Assembly (NCBI RefSeq): GCF_025420585.1
Contig: NZ_JAOEGB010000007.1
Coordinates: 186,001-250,000 of the forward strand
Direction of reading: 5' to 3'
Origin: Planotetraspora sp. A-T 1434
GTDB taxonomy: Bacteria; Actinomycetota; Actinomycetes; Streptosporangiales; Streptosporangiaceae
Length of the DNA: 64,000 nt
Under the pieces are notes generated by a model. That model did not search any database. It saw only the letters and a list, made by a program, of their open reading frames with translations, and was not told where the DNA came from. A program made the translations under genes and the position numbers. Below, one piece after another: positions 8,586-17,474 of this stretch; within the stretch, counting starts at the first letter, position 1; each line of letters opens with the position of its first letter.

Positions 8586-9239
8586 ATGCTCTCCACTACC
8601 GCACGTACCACCCTGAATCGAGGCAAGGACCGGGGCCGCACGGACCGCGCCGACCTCTACGCCGTGCTGGACGCCGGGCTGATCTGCCACCTCGGAGTGG
8701 TGGCCGGCGGCTGCCCCCGAGTGATCCCGACCGGCTACGGGAGGGTCGGCGACACCCTCTACCTGCACGGCTCGACGGGAGCGGCCTCGCTCCGCACGGC
8801 TCTCACCGGGCCGGTGTGCGTCACCGTGACCCACGTGGACGGCGTCGTGCTGGCGCGCTCGGCCTTCCACCACTCGGTGAACTACCGCTCGGCCATGATC
8901 TACGGCGAGGCCCGCCTGGTGGAGGAGGACGGAGAGCGCCTCGACGCCCTCCGCGCGATCACCGAGCAGCTCGCCCCCGGGCAGTGGGACGCGGTGCGGC
9001 CGCCGGACCGGAAGGAGCTCGCGGCCACGGCCGTGGTGGCCCTCTCACTGGAGGAGGCGTCAGTCAAGATCCGGGTGGGCCCGCCGAAGGACGACGAGGA
9101 GGACTACGAGCTGCCCGTATGGGCGGGCGTGCTGCCGCTCGTCGTGTCGTGGGGCGAGCCCCTGCCCGACCCGCTCCTGCCCGCGGGCGTCCCCGTACCC
9201 GACCACATTCGGCACAGGGATGGCGCGGCTCCCCACTGA
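8586..9239 (+). CDS. Pyridoxamine 5'-phosphate oxidase-family flavin protein
   Basis: This 217-aa protein shows the split-barrel FMN-binding pattern of PNPOx/NimA-like proteins: AVLDAGLICHLGVV, then VIPTGYGRVGDTLYLHGSTGAASL, then CVTVTHVDGVVLARSAFHHSVNYRSAMIYGEARLV. The family uses FMN or F420 to oxidise or reduce small substrates. It is transcribed divergently from a PdxR-type regulator, a common pairing in which the regulator responds to PLP. That suggests a link to vitamin B6 metabolism, but the substrate is not shown by sequence. Confidence 0.85.
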   Translation: MLSTTARTTLNRGKDRGRTDRADLYAVLDAGLICHLGVVAGGCPRVIPTGYGRVGDTLYLHGSTGAASLRTALTGPVCVTVTHVDGVVLARSAFHHSVNYRSAMIYGEARLVEEDGERLDALRAITEQLAPGQWDAVRPPDRKELAATAVVALSLEEASVKIRVGPPKDDEEDYELPVWAGVLPLVVSWGEPLPDPLLPAGVPVPDHIRHRDGAAPH

Positions 9240-9317
9240 TTGGGCACACTTTGGCCAACCTGTTCACTCGACGGGACGCCGGTCAGCCGGGCGGACCGCC
9301 GCATCCCAGGAGGCCGC

Positions 9318-11609
9318 ATGACCGCCCCCGGCGACTGGAACGTGCCGGGCTACGCCGTGATGCGCCAGCTCGGCGCGGGGGGCGGGGGCCGGGTCGTGCT
9401 GGCGGTGCACGAGGCGTCCGGCGCCCACGTGGCCGTCAAGTATCTCTCCGAGGACCTACGCGGGCAGCCCGGCTTCCTCTCGCGGTTCCGTGAAGAGGCC
9501 CGCCTGCTGGTGGAGCTCGACGACCCCCACGTGGCCCAGCTCTACGAGTACGTCGAGACCCACCAGGGCGCGGCCATCGTCATGGAGCTCGTCAACGGCG
9601 CCTCGCTGCGGGCGCTGCTGCGCCAGGAGGGCTCGACCGGGCCCGAGGCGGCCCTGGCCGTGCTCAAGGGATCGCTGCTCGGGCTCGCCGCCGCGCATGA
9701 GACGGGCGTGGTCCACCGCGACTACAAGCCGGAGAACGTGCTGGTCCAGGGCGACGGCGCGAGCAAGCTCGTCGACTTCGGCATCGCCGTGCGCGCCGGG
9801 GACGCCATGGCCCCCGCCGGGACGCCGCCGTACATGGCGCCCGAGCAGTGGACCGGCCTGGCCGCCTCTCCGGCGTCCGACGTGTACGCCGCGACAGCCG
9901 TCTTCTTCGAATGCCTCACCGGGCACCGCCCCTACCAGGCCACCGACAACGTGGTGCTGCGGCACCAGCACCAGACCGCGCCCGTCCCGGCCGGGGAGGT
10001 GCCGGAACCGGTGCGCGGCCTGGTCGGGCGGGGCATGGCGAAGGACCCGGCGATGCGGCCGGCGAGCGCCGCGATGTTCGTCGCGGAGCTGGAGGAGGTC
10101 GCCGCCGCGGCGTACGGCGCCGACTGGGAGGAGCGGGGCAGGCGCAAGCTGGCCGCGATCGCCGCCGTGCTGGCCGCGACGTTCCCCCTCAACCGGCCCG
10201 CCCTTGACCGGCAGCCCGCCGAGATCGGCACCTCGCTCTTCCGGACCGTCCTGCGGGCCGTCAAGCGGCACCGGGTCCGGCTCGCCGCCGGGGCGGGGAT
10301 CCTGGTGCTGGCGGCCGGGGGCGTGACCGCGTTCGCCCTCACCGGGCAGTCCCGGGCGCATCGCACGACCCCTGTGGCCGCGCCGTCGGTCAGCGCGGCA
10401 CCGTCAGCTGCGCCGCCGCCCACACCCAGCGAGACGCCCCCGGCGACGGCGACACCCCCAGAGACGCCCACACCGGCACCCTCAGAGACACCCTCAGCGG
10501 CACCGAGCGAAAGCCCGAGCGAGACGCCGACCACTCCCACGCCGACCGTGACGAAGACCTCGAAGCCCTCGCCCAAGCCGTCGCCCAAGCCGTCGCCCTC
10601 CGTCACGCCTCCGCCGCCGACCAAGGTGGTCAGCGTGCAGGTGAGCGGTCTCACGCTCGGCCCGGGCGGCGGTCCCGCCGCCGCCGCGCTCTCCCTCCGC
10701 CCTTTCACGTACGGCACGGCGAGCCGTACGGCCGCCGCCGCGCCGACGGCGAGCGGGACGGTCGCCATCGTGACGAGCGGAACCGCGAAAGTCACGCTGA
10801 CCGTGCGCTTCACCGTGAACGGCAAGGCGGCCGGCACGCGGGAGCTGACGCTCAAGGGCGCCAAGAAGTACGTCAAGACGGTCAGCCAGGACCTCGGCAG
10901 CCGCCCCTGCGGCGGCACCTTGGAGATGACGGCGACGACCACGCCGGCGGCGGGCGGCGGCACGGGGAGCGCAAGCGTCAGGACACCGGAGTGCCCCACC
11001 TCCGTCACGGGCGTCAAGGTGCTGTCGCTCGCCATGACGGACCCGCGCGTGGCCACCGCCAAGGTGGAGGTCACCACCGACGGCACCGGGCAGGTCGCGC
11101 TGACCGGCGACTTCGCGTCCTCCGACGGCCAGTCCGGCCAGCGGACCGCGACGCTGTCCGGGAAGAAGACCTACACCCGGACGCTGTCGTTCACGTTCGG
11201 CCGGCGGCCCTGCGAGGCCGTCACCTTCACCGCCACGACCGACCCGGACGCGCCCTCGGGCGGCGCGTCCCGGACGGTCAAGGTCGACTGCCCGGCGGCG
11301 GTCACGGGCGTCACGGTGAACCGCCTTACCCGGGTCACGACGGCGGCGACGACCACGGTGACCGTGACGACGGAGAACGCCAAGCCGGTGCAGCTCACCG
11401 TGGCGTGGCTGCTCCGGGGCAAAGCCGTCGGCTCGCAGTCGGTCACCCTGTCGGGCCGGACCAGCTACACCGTCACGATGAAGTTCACCTACTCGCGCCT
11501 GCCATGCGGCACCGGCTGGGGCGTGACGGCCGCGACGGCGCCGAACGCGGCGAGCGGCGTGGCCACCCGCACCAAGAAGACCGGAGCCTGCGCCGTCACA
11601 CCCGCATGA
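9318..11609 (+). CDS. Receptor-type Ser/Thr protein kinase with three outer repeats
   Basis: The 763-aa protein has an N-terminal kinase domain (glycine loop about residues 19-25, Lys41, HRDYKPEN with Asp135 and Asn140, DFG Asp153, APE 174-176). One membrane helix (about 322-342) and a Pro/Ser/Thr-rich linker follow. The outer part has about three tandem beta-sandwich-like repeats, each with an (R/L)PC motif. The ATG at 9318 is chosen because CAGGAGG lies 5 bases upstream, rather than the longer frame from 9240. It is followed by a close paralogue and a pseudokinase, forming a signalling cluster. The stop codon lies within a 15-bp tandem repeat. Confidence 0.92.
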   Translation: MTAPGDWNVPGYAVMRQLGAGGGGRVVLAVHEASGAHVAVKYLSEDLRGQPGFLSRFREEARLLVELDDPHVAQLYEYVETHQGAAIVMELVNGASLRALLRQEGSTGPEAALAVLKGSLLGLAAAHETGVVHRDYKPENVLVQGDGASKLVDFGIAVRAGDAMAPAGTPPYMAPEQWTGLAASPASDVYAATAVFFECLTGHRPYQATDNVVLRHQHQTAPVPAGEVPEPVRGLVGRGMAKDPAMRPASAAMFVAELEEVAAAAYGADWEERGRRKLAAIAAVLAATFPLNRPALDRQPAEIGTSLFRTVLRAVKRHRVRLAAGAGILVLAAGGVTAFALTGQSRAHRTTPVAAPSVSAAPSAAPPPTPSETPPATATPPETPTPAPSETPSAAPSESPSETPTTPTPTVTKTSKPSPKPSPKPSPSVTPPPPTKVVSVQVSGLTLGPGGGPAAAALSLRPFTYGTASRTAAAAPTASGTVAIVTSGTAKVTLTVRFTVNGKAAGTRELTLKGAKKYVKTVSQDLGSRPCGGTLEMTATTTPAAGGGTGSASVRTPECPTSVTGVKVLSLAMTDPRVATAKVEVTTDGTGQVALTGDFASSDGQSGQRTATLSGKKTYTRTLSFTFGRRPCEAVTFTATTDPDAPSGGASRTVKVDCPAAVTGVTVNRLTRVTTAATTTVTVTTENAKPVQLTVAWLLRGKAVGSQSVTLSGRTSYTVTMKFTYSRLPCGTGWGVTAATAPNAASGVATRTKKTGACAVTPA

Positions 11610-11715
11610 GACACACCCGCATCAGACACACCCGCATCAGACACGCCCGCATCAGACACGCCCGTATCAGACACGCCCGCATCAGACACGCCCGTATGAG
11701 ACACGCCTGCGTGGA
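11597..11715. repeat. 15-bp tandem repeat spanning the kinase stop codon
   Basis: About eight units of CACRCCCGYATCAGA-type sequence run from the last codons of the kinase gene into the intergenic region. In the kinase frame most units would encode Thr-Pro-Ala-Ser-Asp. The first unit has ATGA in place of ATCA, which creates the stop codon; the seventh unit has the same change. The rest of the 296-bp gap to the next gene holds only promoter-like sequence. Confidence 0.9.
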
Positions 11716-11905
11716 ACCGGCACACAGGCACACGTGGTTACAGAGCGCATTTGGCCGTCATACAGTGCGATGTCCTGGCTTGCACCAACTTGACCTTGCC
11801 TGACAGAGATCCACGACTATTTCATGACTTTTCGTCTCACTGGGCTGGTCGTCACCTAAGCTACGGTCTCGTCATGGCGGGGGCCCCAGGCGATGAGGAG
11901 ACCGT

Positions 11906-13516
11906 ATGTACGGCCAGACGGGCGCCTGGCGCGTCCCCGGCTATACCGAGATCCGCGAGCTTGGCACGGGGGGCGCCGGCCAGGTCGTGCTCGCGCGGCA
12001 CGACGCCAACGACATCCTGGTGGCGATCAAGTACCTTTCCGACGAGCTCCAGGCCGACCTCCACTTCGTCGCCCGGTTCCGGCACGAGGCCCGGCTGCTC
12101 GCGGCGATGAAGCCGAACCCGCACGCCGCGCGGTTCTACGAGTACTACGAGACGCCCCAGGGCGCCGCCATCGTCATGGAGCTGATCGACGGCGTCTCGC
12201 TGCGCGCGATGCTGCGCTCCGAGGGCCCGACCGGCCCAGAGGCCGCGCTGGCCGTGCTCAAGGGATCGCTGCTCGGCCTGGCGGCCGCCCATTCCATCGG
12301 CGTGGTCCACCGCGACTACAAGCCCGAGAACGTCATGGTCGAGGCCGACGGCAGGAGCAAGCTCGTCGACTTCGGCATCGCCGCGCGCGCCGGAGAGGGC
12401 GTGAGCGCGTCCGGCACGCCGCCGTACATGGCTCCCGAGCAGTGGATGGGCGCTCCGGCCGGACCGGCCACCGACGTCTACGCCGCGACCGTCGTCTTCT
12501 TCGAGTGCCTGACCGGCACCCGCCCCTTCCGGGCGCAGAACATGGCCGCCCTCGCCCGGCAGCACCAGACCACGCCTCCCCCCGTGGAGGAGGTGCCGCC
12601 CCCGCTGCGGGGCCTCATCGAGCGCGGCATGGCCAAGAACGCGCCGGAGCGGCCGCAGTCGGCCGAGGCGTTCGTCCAGGAGCTCGAGGCCGTCGCGGCC
12701 GAGGCGTACGGCCCGGCCTGGGAGGAGCGGGGACGGCGGCGGCTGGCCGCGCTCGCCGGCCTGCTGCTCCCGTTCTTCCCGCTCACCGAGGAGGCCCCCG
12801 AGGTCGGCACCTCGCTCGCCGAGACGAAGCTGGGCGCCGGTCTCCTCGGCAGGGCGGGCATGAAGATCGGCCTGACCCTGGTCGGCATGGCGGTGATCGC
12901 CGGAGGGACGGCGGCGCTGGTCGGCTCCATGAGCAGCGGCACGACGACGCTCCAGGCGGGCACGTCGGTCGAGACGCCGCCCGCGTCCATCCCGGCCGTC
13001 CCGGCGACCGCCGCGCCCGACGACACGCCCTCGGACGACCCCGGCGACACGCCCTCCCCGAAGGCCACGCACGCCACCGCGACCCCGACCGTCCGCGTCA
13101 CCCCGAGGCCGACGACGGGTGTGCGGCCCCCGGTCAAGCCCACCCCGAAGCCCACGAAGAAACCCACTCCGAAGCCGACGAAGAAGCCGACGCCCAAGCC
13201 GACCAAGTCGCAGCCGGATCCCGACCCCACCGTCACGGCCCATCTGCCGGGGGATCCGCCGAGCTCGCCGACGCCGCCCCCGGCGCCGTCGCCGTCACCC
13301 ACGCCGACGACGGACCCGCCCAGCACCAGCCCCACCCCGACCGGCCGGGTGCCCGGGGTGGCGCCCGCGTCGTCGGAGTCCTCGTCGGCTGATCCGACGG
13401 CTGATCCGTCGGCGGTCCCGATGGGGGCTCTCGCGGTCGGCCTGGTGACGACTGGTCTCGTTCCCGCCACACTGGGTGTACGCAGAATGACCGGAAGGCA
13501 TCGGAGGCGGCGGTAG
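11906..13516 (+). CDS. Receptor-type Ser/Thr protein kinase (paralogue)
   Basis: The 536-aa protein is closely related to the kinase just upstream, sharing HRDYKPEN, GTPPYMAPEQW and EEVPEP/EEVPPP-type segments. Catalytic residues are intact: Lys42, Asp137, Asn142 and the DFG Asp155. A membrane helix near residues 315-337 leads to a low-complexity Pro/Thr/Lys-rich region (repeated PTPKPTKK). A second hydrophobic stretch near residue 510 is followed by an arginine-rich tail, like a surface anchor without an LPxTG motif. GAGGAG lies 5 nt before the ATG. Its stop codon directly abuts the pseudokinase start. Confidence 0.9.
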   Translation: MYGQTGAWRVPGYTEIRELGTGGAGQVVLARHDANDILVAIKYLSDELQADLHFVARFRHEARLLAAMKPNPHAARFYEYYETPQGAAIVMELIDGVSLRAMLRSEGPTGPEAALAVLKGSLLGLAAAHSIGVVHRDYKPENVMVEADGRSKLVDFGIAARAGEGVSASGTPPYMAPEQWMGAPAGPATDVYAATVVFFECLTGTRPFRAQNMAALARQHQTTPPPVEEVPPPLRGLIERGMAKNAPERPQSAEAFVQELEAVAAEAYGPAWEERGRRRLAALAGLLLPFFPLTEEAPEVGTSLAETKLGAGLLGRAGMKIGLTLVGMAVIAGGTAALVGSMSSGTTTLQAGTSVETPPASIPAVPATAAPDDTPSDDPGDTPSPKATHATATPTVRVTPRPTTGVRPPVKPTPKPTKKPTPKPTKKPTPKPTKSQPDPDPTVTAHLPGDPPSSPTPPPAPSPSPTPTTDPPSTSPTPTGRVPGVAPASSESSSADPTADPSAVPMGALAVGLVTTGLVPATLGVRRMTGRHRRRR

Positions 13517-14926
13517 ATGCACGACGGCGCGACGATCGCGGGCCACCGCCTCACCGGCCGCACCCGAGTCAGCGAGGTCGGCACGTGGAGTGACGCGGTC
13601 TCCCCCGAGGGCGCGCTGTCAGGGGTCCTGCGGTTCGACACGCGTGCGGTGTCCGGGCCGGAGGCCCGCGAACGGCTGGTCGCCGCGGTCACCGCCGACC
13701 GGCGGCTGTCACACAGCGGGATGTCCGCGCTCCTTCCCGTGGCCGACCTGGTGACGGCGCGCGGCGAGGTCTGGCTGATCACGACTCGCAGGGCCATGCC
13801 CACGGTCGCCGACCTGCTCGCCGGCTCCGCGACGGCCCCGGACGGCCGGCGGCCCGACGCGGGCAGCGTCGGCACGATCCTCGTGGAGACGGCCCAGGCA
13901 CTGCTGGCCGTGCACGCCGCGGGGCTGGCCCACGGCGCCCTGCACCCCGGCACCGTGGTGATCGGGGAGGACGGGTCGGCGATGCTGGCCGAGCGGGGCC
14001 TGCTGGAGGCGCTCCGGGGCGAGCCCGCGTCCCCGCAGCGCGACATCGCGGCCTGGGCGGCGCTCGCCCGGGGCCTCTCGGCGAACTGGGCGCACGGCGA
14101 CGCGGCGGCGCTCTTCGACCGGGCCGCCACCGCGGCGTCCACCGATGGCCTCGGCGCCGCCCGCGACACGCTCCTCGCCGGGCGCGACGTGCTTCCCGCC
14201 GGGTTCACGACGCGGGAGCGGCTGGTCGAGACCCTCCACGTCTGGGCCGCCGCCGACGTGCGGACCTCTCCCCCGCCCCCCACGCCGGACACCGGCGAGA
14301 TCGTCACGCTGCTGCACGTGCCGACGGAAGGCGTGGCCTCCTCAGGCGGCCCGGGCCGTACGGCGCCTCCGCCCGCGGGTGACGACGTGATGATGCGCTT
14401 CGGGCCGGGGGTCCCGACCGAGACCACCGCGGCGCAGATCTGGCGATCCGGGCGGGACCAGATGGCGACGCTGCAGGCGCAGGAGGGCGTCGACGGGCCC
14501 AGGCCGAGGTCGCGGCGACGGCGGCGGAAGACGGCCTGGGCCGGGACCCTGCTGCTCGCCATCCTGATCACGGTCGTGATCCTTTGGCTGCGCCAGTCGC
14601 CCGGCCTCGGCGTCGCCGTGGAGAAGGTGGACGTCCGCGCCCCCAAGAAGACGGTGCGCTGCGACGGCACGGCCAACTTCGCCGGGGTTGTGACGACCAA
14701 CGGCGGGTCGGGGGCCATCCGTTTCGTCTGGCTCCGCAGCGACGGGGAGAAGCTGCCCGAGCAGGAGCAGATCGTGCGCTCCGGCACCACGTCGGTGGAT
14801 CTTCCGCTGCATTGGCATGTGACCGGGCAGGGGGCCTTCAAGGGCACGGCCACCCTGCGCGTCCTGTCCCCGACTACCACAGGGCAGCCAATACAGGACA
14901 AAGCGAGTTTCTCGTATGAATGCTGA
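13517..14926 (+). CDS. Pseudokinase-like membrane protein
   Basis: This 469-aa protein begins at the base after the kinase stop, so the two are almost certainly coupled. The N-terminal 250 residues follow a kinase-like plan, but the catalytic loop reads HGALHPGTVVI instead of HRDxKPEN and no DFG is visible, so it should be inactive. A basic stretch precedes one membrane helix (TAWAGTLLLAILITVVILWL), then an outer domain with two cysteines. It may act as a scaffold or regulator of the adjacent kinases, as pseudokinases do elsewhere. That role is inference. Confidence 0.75.
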   Translation: MHDGATIAGHRLTGRTRVSEVGTWSDAVSPEGALSGVLRFDTRAVSGPEARERLVAAVTADRRLSHSGMSALLPVADLVTARGEVWLITTRRAMPTVADLLAGSATAPDGRRPDAGSVGTILVETAQALLAVHAAGLAHGALHPGTVVIGEDGSAMLAERGLLEALRGEPASPQRDIAAWAALARGLSANWAHGDAAALFDRAATAASTDGLGAARDTLLAGRDVLPAGFTTRERLVETLHVWAAADVRTSPPPPTPDTGEIVTLLHVPTEGVASSGGPGRTAPPPAGDDVMMRFGPGVPTETTAAQIWRSGRDQMATLQAQEGVDGPRPRSRRRRRKTAWAGTLLLAILITVVILWLRQSPGLGVAVEKVDVRAPKKTVRCDGTANFAGVVTTNGGSGAIRFVWLRSDGEKLPEQEQIVRSGTTSVDLPLHWHVTGQGAFKGTATLRVLSPTTTGQPIQDKASFSYEC

Positions 14927-14945
14927 TTTCACTAATGTGGCCCGC

Positions 14946-16220
14946 ATGACGACGACCCCTGCGGGCTGGTACCCCGACCCGTACGGCTCCCCGCTACTGC
15001 GTTGGTGGGACGGCTCCCAGTGGACCGACGCGACGCACCCGCGCGAGGCGCCCTCCCAGCAGCCGCCGCAGCCCGGCCAGCAGCCCCTTCAGCAGGCCCT
15101 TCAGCAGGACACTGCGCAGCCCCTTCAGCAGGACACTGGGCAACCCATCGAGCAACCGCTTGAGCAACCGCCGTCCCAGAACACGGACCCGCGGACGGGG
15201 CCGCAGACCGGGCCGAACGCCGCTCCGCAGTTCCCGCCGCACTTCCCGCCGCAGGCCGGGCAGCCGGCGGAGGGCCGGCTCCCGTGGGGTCATCCCGGGC
15301 AGGGCGCGTACCCGGGACAGAGCGCGTACCCGGGACAGGGGGGTTACCCCGGTCAGGGCGGTTACCCCGGTCCCGCGGGCTACCCGGGACAGGGGGCGTA
15401 TCCGGGCAACACGGCCCAGTTCCCCATGCCGGACTTCGGGGCGCAGCCGCCCCGGCCCACGCCGGTCTGGGCGTGGGTCGCCGGGGGCGTGGCGGTCGTG
15501 GTGGCGATCGCCCTGGTGATCGGCGGGGCGGTGTTCCTTGTGCACAACCGCGCGAGCACCACGATCGCCAGTCCCGACACGGTCGCCCCCACGCCTCCGC
15601 TGGACTCCACCGTCCCGCCCGAGCCGAGCCCCGAGCCCTCCCCACCCCCGCTGCAGGAGCTTCCCCAGCCGTCGGACGGCCGCATCACCGACACCTCGGC
15701 CGGGCTCTCCTACGCCTTCCCGGGCGACCCATGGATCGTCCCCAAGGCGACCGAGGTCTACAACCCGCGCCAGCCCGCCGAGCTGCCCGTGTGGACCAGC
15801 GGCTACACGGCCATCTCCCAGCAGAACTACGACGGCAAGAACGGCGACTGGGTGGGCTCGGTCTTCGCCGGGAAGCTCCCGCAGGTCGTGCCGTACGGCG
15901 GGCCGCAGGACCTGCGCAACCTCACGGGCGCGCTGCTGGTGAACTACGAGCCGGTGTTCTACTCGCCCCCGCACGAGCGCAAGGTCCTGCGCAACCAGGC
16001 GATCAAGGTCAGCGGCCACCAGGCGTGGCTGGTCGAGTTCGAGATGGACTTCTCGAAGCAGTCGAAGGCCAACCACTGGAAGTGGAAGACCGAGAAGGGG
16101 GCGTTCGTCCTGGTTGACCTGGGTCAGGGGCAGCGTCCCGCTCTGCTCTACATCTCCGTCCCCGACAATCTGGACCAGTCCGTGCTGAAGCGGGTGCTGG
16201 ACTCGCTCGAAGCGCGATGA
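14946..16220 (+). CDS. DUF2510 membrane protein
   Basis: The protein begins with a DUF2510 motif (PAGWYPDPYGSPLLRWWDGSQWT). A long Gln/Pro-rich stretch with QQ and GYPGQGAYPGQ repeats follows, then one membrane helix (AWVAGGVAVVVAIALVIGGAVFLV) and an outer domain of about 190 residues. I chose the ATG at 14946, which puts DUF2510 at the N-terminus; an in-frame ATG at 14916 overlapping the pseudokinase is possible. Its position after two kinases and a pseudokinase suggests a substrate or partner in the same membrane signalling unit. Confidence 0.8.
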   Translation: MTTTPAGWYPDPYGSPLLRWWDGSQWTDATHPREAPSQQPPQPGQQPLQQALQQDTAQPLQQDTGQPIEQPLEQPPSQNTDPRTGPQTGPNAAPQFPPHFPPQAGQPAEGRLPWGHPGQGAYPGQSAYPGQGGYPGQGGYPGPAGYPGQGAYPGNTAQFPMPDFGAQPPRPTPVWAWVAGGVAVVVAIALVIGGAVFLVHNRASTTIASPDTVAPTPPLDSTVPPEPSPEPSPPPLQELPQPSDGRITDTSAGLSYAFPGDPWIVPKATEVYNPRQPAELPVWTSGYTAISQQNYDGKNGDWVGSVFAGKLPQVVPYGGPQDLRNLTGALLVNYEPVFYSPPHERKVLRNQAIKVSGHQAWLVEFEMDFSKQSKANHWKWKTEKGAFVLVDLGQGQRPALLYISVPDNLDQSVLKRVLDSLEAR

Positions 16221-16241
16221 CCGCCCTACTACGCTTGTTGC

Positions 16242-16838
16242 ATGACTGACCTGCTGGTCTGGATCGACTGTGAGATGACCGGGCTCGACCTCGGCCGTGA
16301 TGCGCTCGTCGAGGTCGCCTGTGTGGTGACCGACGGCGAGCTGAACCAGCTGGACGAGGGTGTGGACGTCGTCATCAAACCTCCGCCGGAGGCGCTGGCG
16401 CAGATGTCCGAGGTGGTGCGCGAGATGCACACCGCCTCCGGGCTGCTGCGAGCGCTGGCGAGCGGGGTGACGCTCGCCGAGGCCGAGTCCATCGTGCTCG
16501 ACTACATCCGCGCCCACGTGCCCGAGCCCAAGAAGGCCCCGCTGTGCGGGAACTCCATCGCGACGGACCGCTCGTTCCTCGCTCGGGACATGCCGGCCGT
16601 GGACGCCTTCCTGCACTACCGCATGATCGACGTCTCCTCGATCAAGGAGCTGGCCCGCCGGTGGTATCCGCGGGTCTACTTCGCCTCCCCCGAGAAGCAG
16701 GGCGGCCACCGGGCCCTGGCCGACATCACCGAGAGCATCCGGGAGCTCCGCTACTACCGGGCCGCCGTCTTCGTGCCCCAGCCGGGCCCCGACTCGGCGA
16801 CCGCCCGGGAAGTCGCCGAAGCGATCTCCGGATCCTGA
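16242..16838 (+). CDS. orn: Oligoribonuclease
   Basis: The 198-aa DEDDh 3'-5' exonuclease has [10 protein letters not shown] (first acidic pair), [11 protein letters not shown], an [15 protein letters not shown] segment and a C-terminal HRALADI motif. Its length matches the family. It degrades short RNA (including pGpG from c-di-GMP turnover) to mononucleotides in the cytosol. It sits directly upstream of tRNA-His. Confidence 0.96.
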   Translation: MTDLLVWIDCEMTGLDLGRDALVEVACVVTDGELNQLDEGVDVVIKPPPEALAQMSEVVREMHTASGLLRALASGVTLAEAESIVLDYIRAHVPEPKKAPLCGNSIATDRSFLARDMPAVDAFLHYRMIDVSSIKELARRWYPRVYFASPEKQGGHRALADITESIRELRYYRAAVFVPQPGPDSATAREVAEAISGS

Positions 16839-16910
16839 CGGCAGGGTGGAGCGGACACCTCCCGAATGCCGCTACACTTCTTTCGTACGCCGCTTCAAGC
16901 GGCGGACATG

Positions 16911-16986
16911 GTGGGTGTAGCTCAGCTGGCAGAGCGCCAGGTTGTGGTCCTGGATGTCGTGGGTTCAAGTCCCATCACTCACCCCA
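16911..16986 (+). tRNA. tRNA-His (GTG anticodon)
   Basis: A full cloverleaf is visible: a 7-bp acceptor stem (GTGGGTG with CACTCAC), D arm TAGCTCAGCTGGCAGAGC, anticodon loop TTGTGGT with GTG at 16944-16946, T loop TTCAAGT and encoded CCA. The G at 16910 can supply G-1 opposite C73, as required for histidine tRNA. Confidence 0.97.
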
Positions 16987-16993
16987 AGCGGCG

Positions 16994-17019
16994 ACGGCCG
17001 GTCCATTCGGACCGGCCGT
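16994..17019 (+). terminator. Terminator after tRNA-His
   Basis: A perfect 11-bp stem (ACGGCCGGTCC and its complement) with an ATTC loop and a short T-rich tail lies 8 bases after the tRNA. Confidence 0.85.
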
Positions 17020-17191
17020 TTCTGGTTGCGGCCCTGCTTGTTGCGGATTTTGCGGGCAAATCATGGTGCTGACGCAAGCAAGTCAGCCCACATTGCCCCC
17101 AAAGGTTGATATTGCGGGTTATGCTCGCTGACAACCGCTACGCCGGATGCGCGGGGGCCTCGGCGATCTTTGACTCTTCGACGGAGGCCGG

Positions 17192-17413
17192 ATGAGAGTC
17201 GACGAACGCACTGGAATGGGGCTGAGCAAACGGGAGACCGAAGTCATGGAGCTGATCGCGACAGGTCACTCCAATGGCGAGATCGCCCAGCGTCTGTTCC
17301 TGAGTGAGAAGACCGTCAAAAACCACGTCAACCGCATCTACGCCAAGCTCGGCGTCGAATCGCGCGTCACCGCGATCGGCCGCTGGCTCGGCGGAGCCGA
17401 CCCGGGCACCTAG
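17192..17413 (+). CDS. Solo LuxR-type helix-turn-helix protein
   Basis: The 73-aa protein consists almost only of a LuxR/NarL DNA-binding domain: [45 protein letters not shown]. There is no receiver or ligand domain. A GGAGG ribosome site precedes the ATG. Such stand-alone domains can act as orphan regulators or partners of longer proteins. No target is evident from context; its neighbours are tRNA-His and the convergent lysine aminotransferase. Confidence 0.8.
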   Translation: MRVDERTGMGLSKRETEVMELIATGHSNGEIAQRLFLSEKTVKNHVNRIYAKLGVESRVTAIGRWLGGADPGT

Positions 17414-17474
17414 GGAAACCCCCTGGGTCCCACCCGCAGATCCGCTCCTCGTCCCGGTGGTCACCGCACCGGGG

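Noticed and set aside
12478-14901. 807-aa minus-strand open frame opposite the kinase and pseudokinase genes
   Set aside because: Low-complexity Ser/Pro/Val/Gly composition; it is a shadow of the kinase and pseudokinase genes on the plus strand.
16911-17191. Integration site at tRNA-His
   Set aside because: No integrase gene and no direct repeat of the tRNA 3' end were found downstream; the DNA after the terminator is ordinary intergenic sequence.
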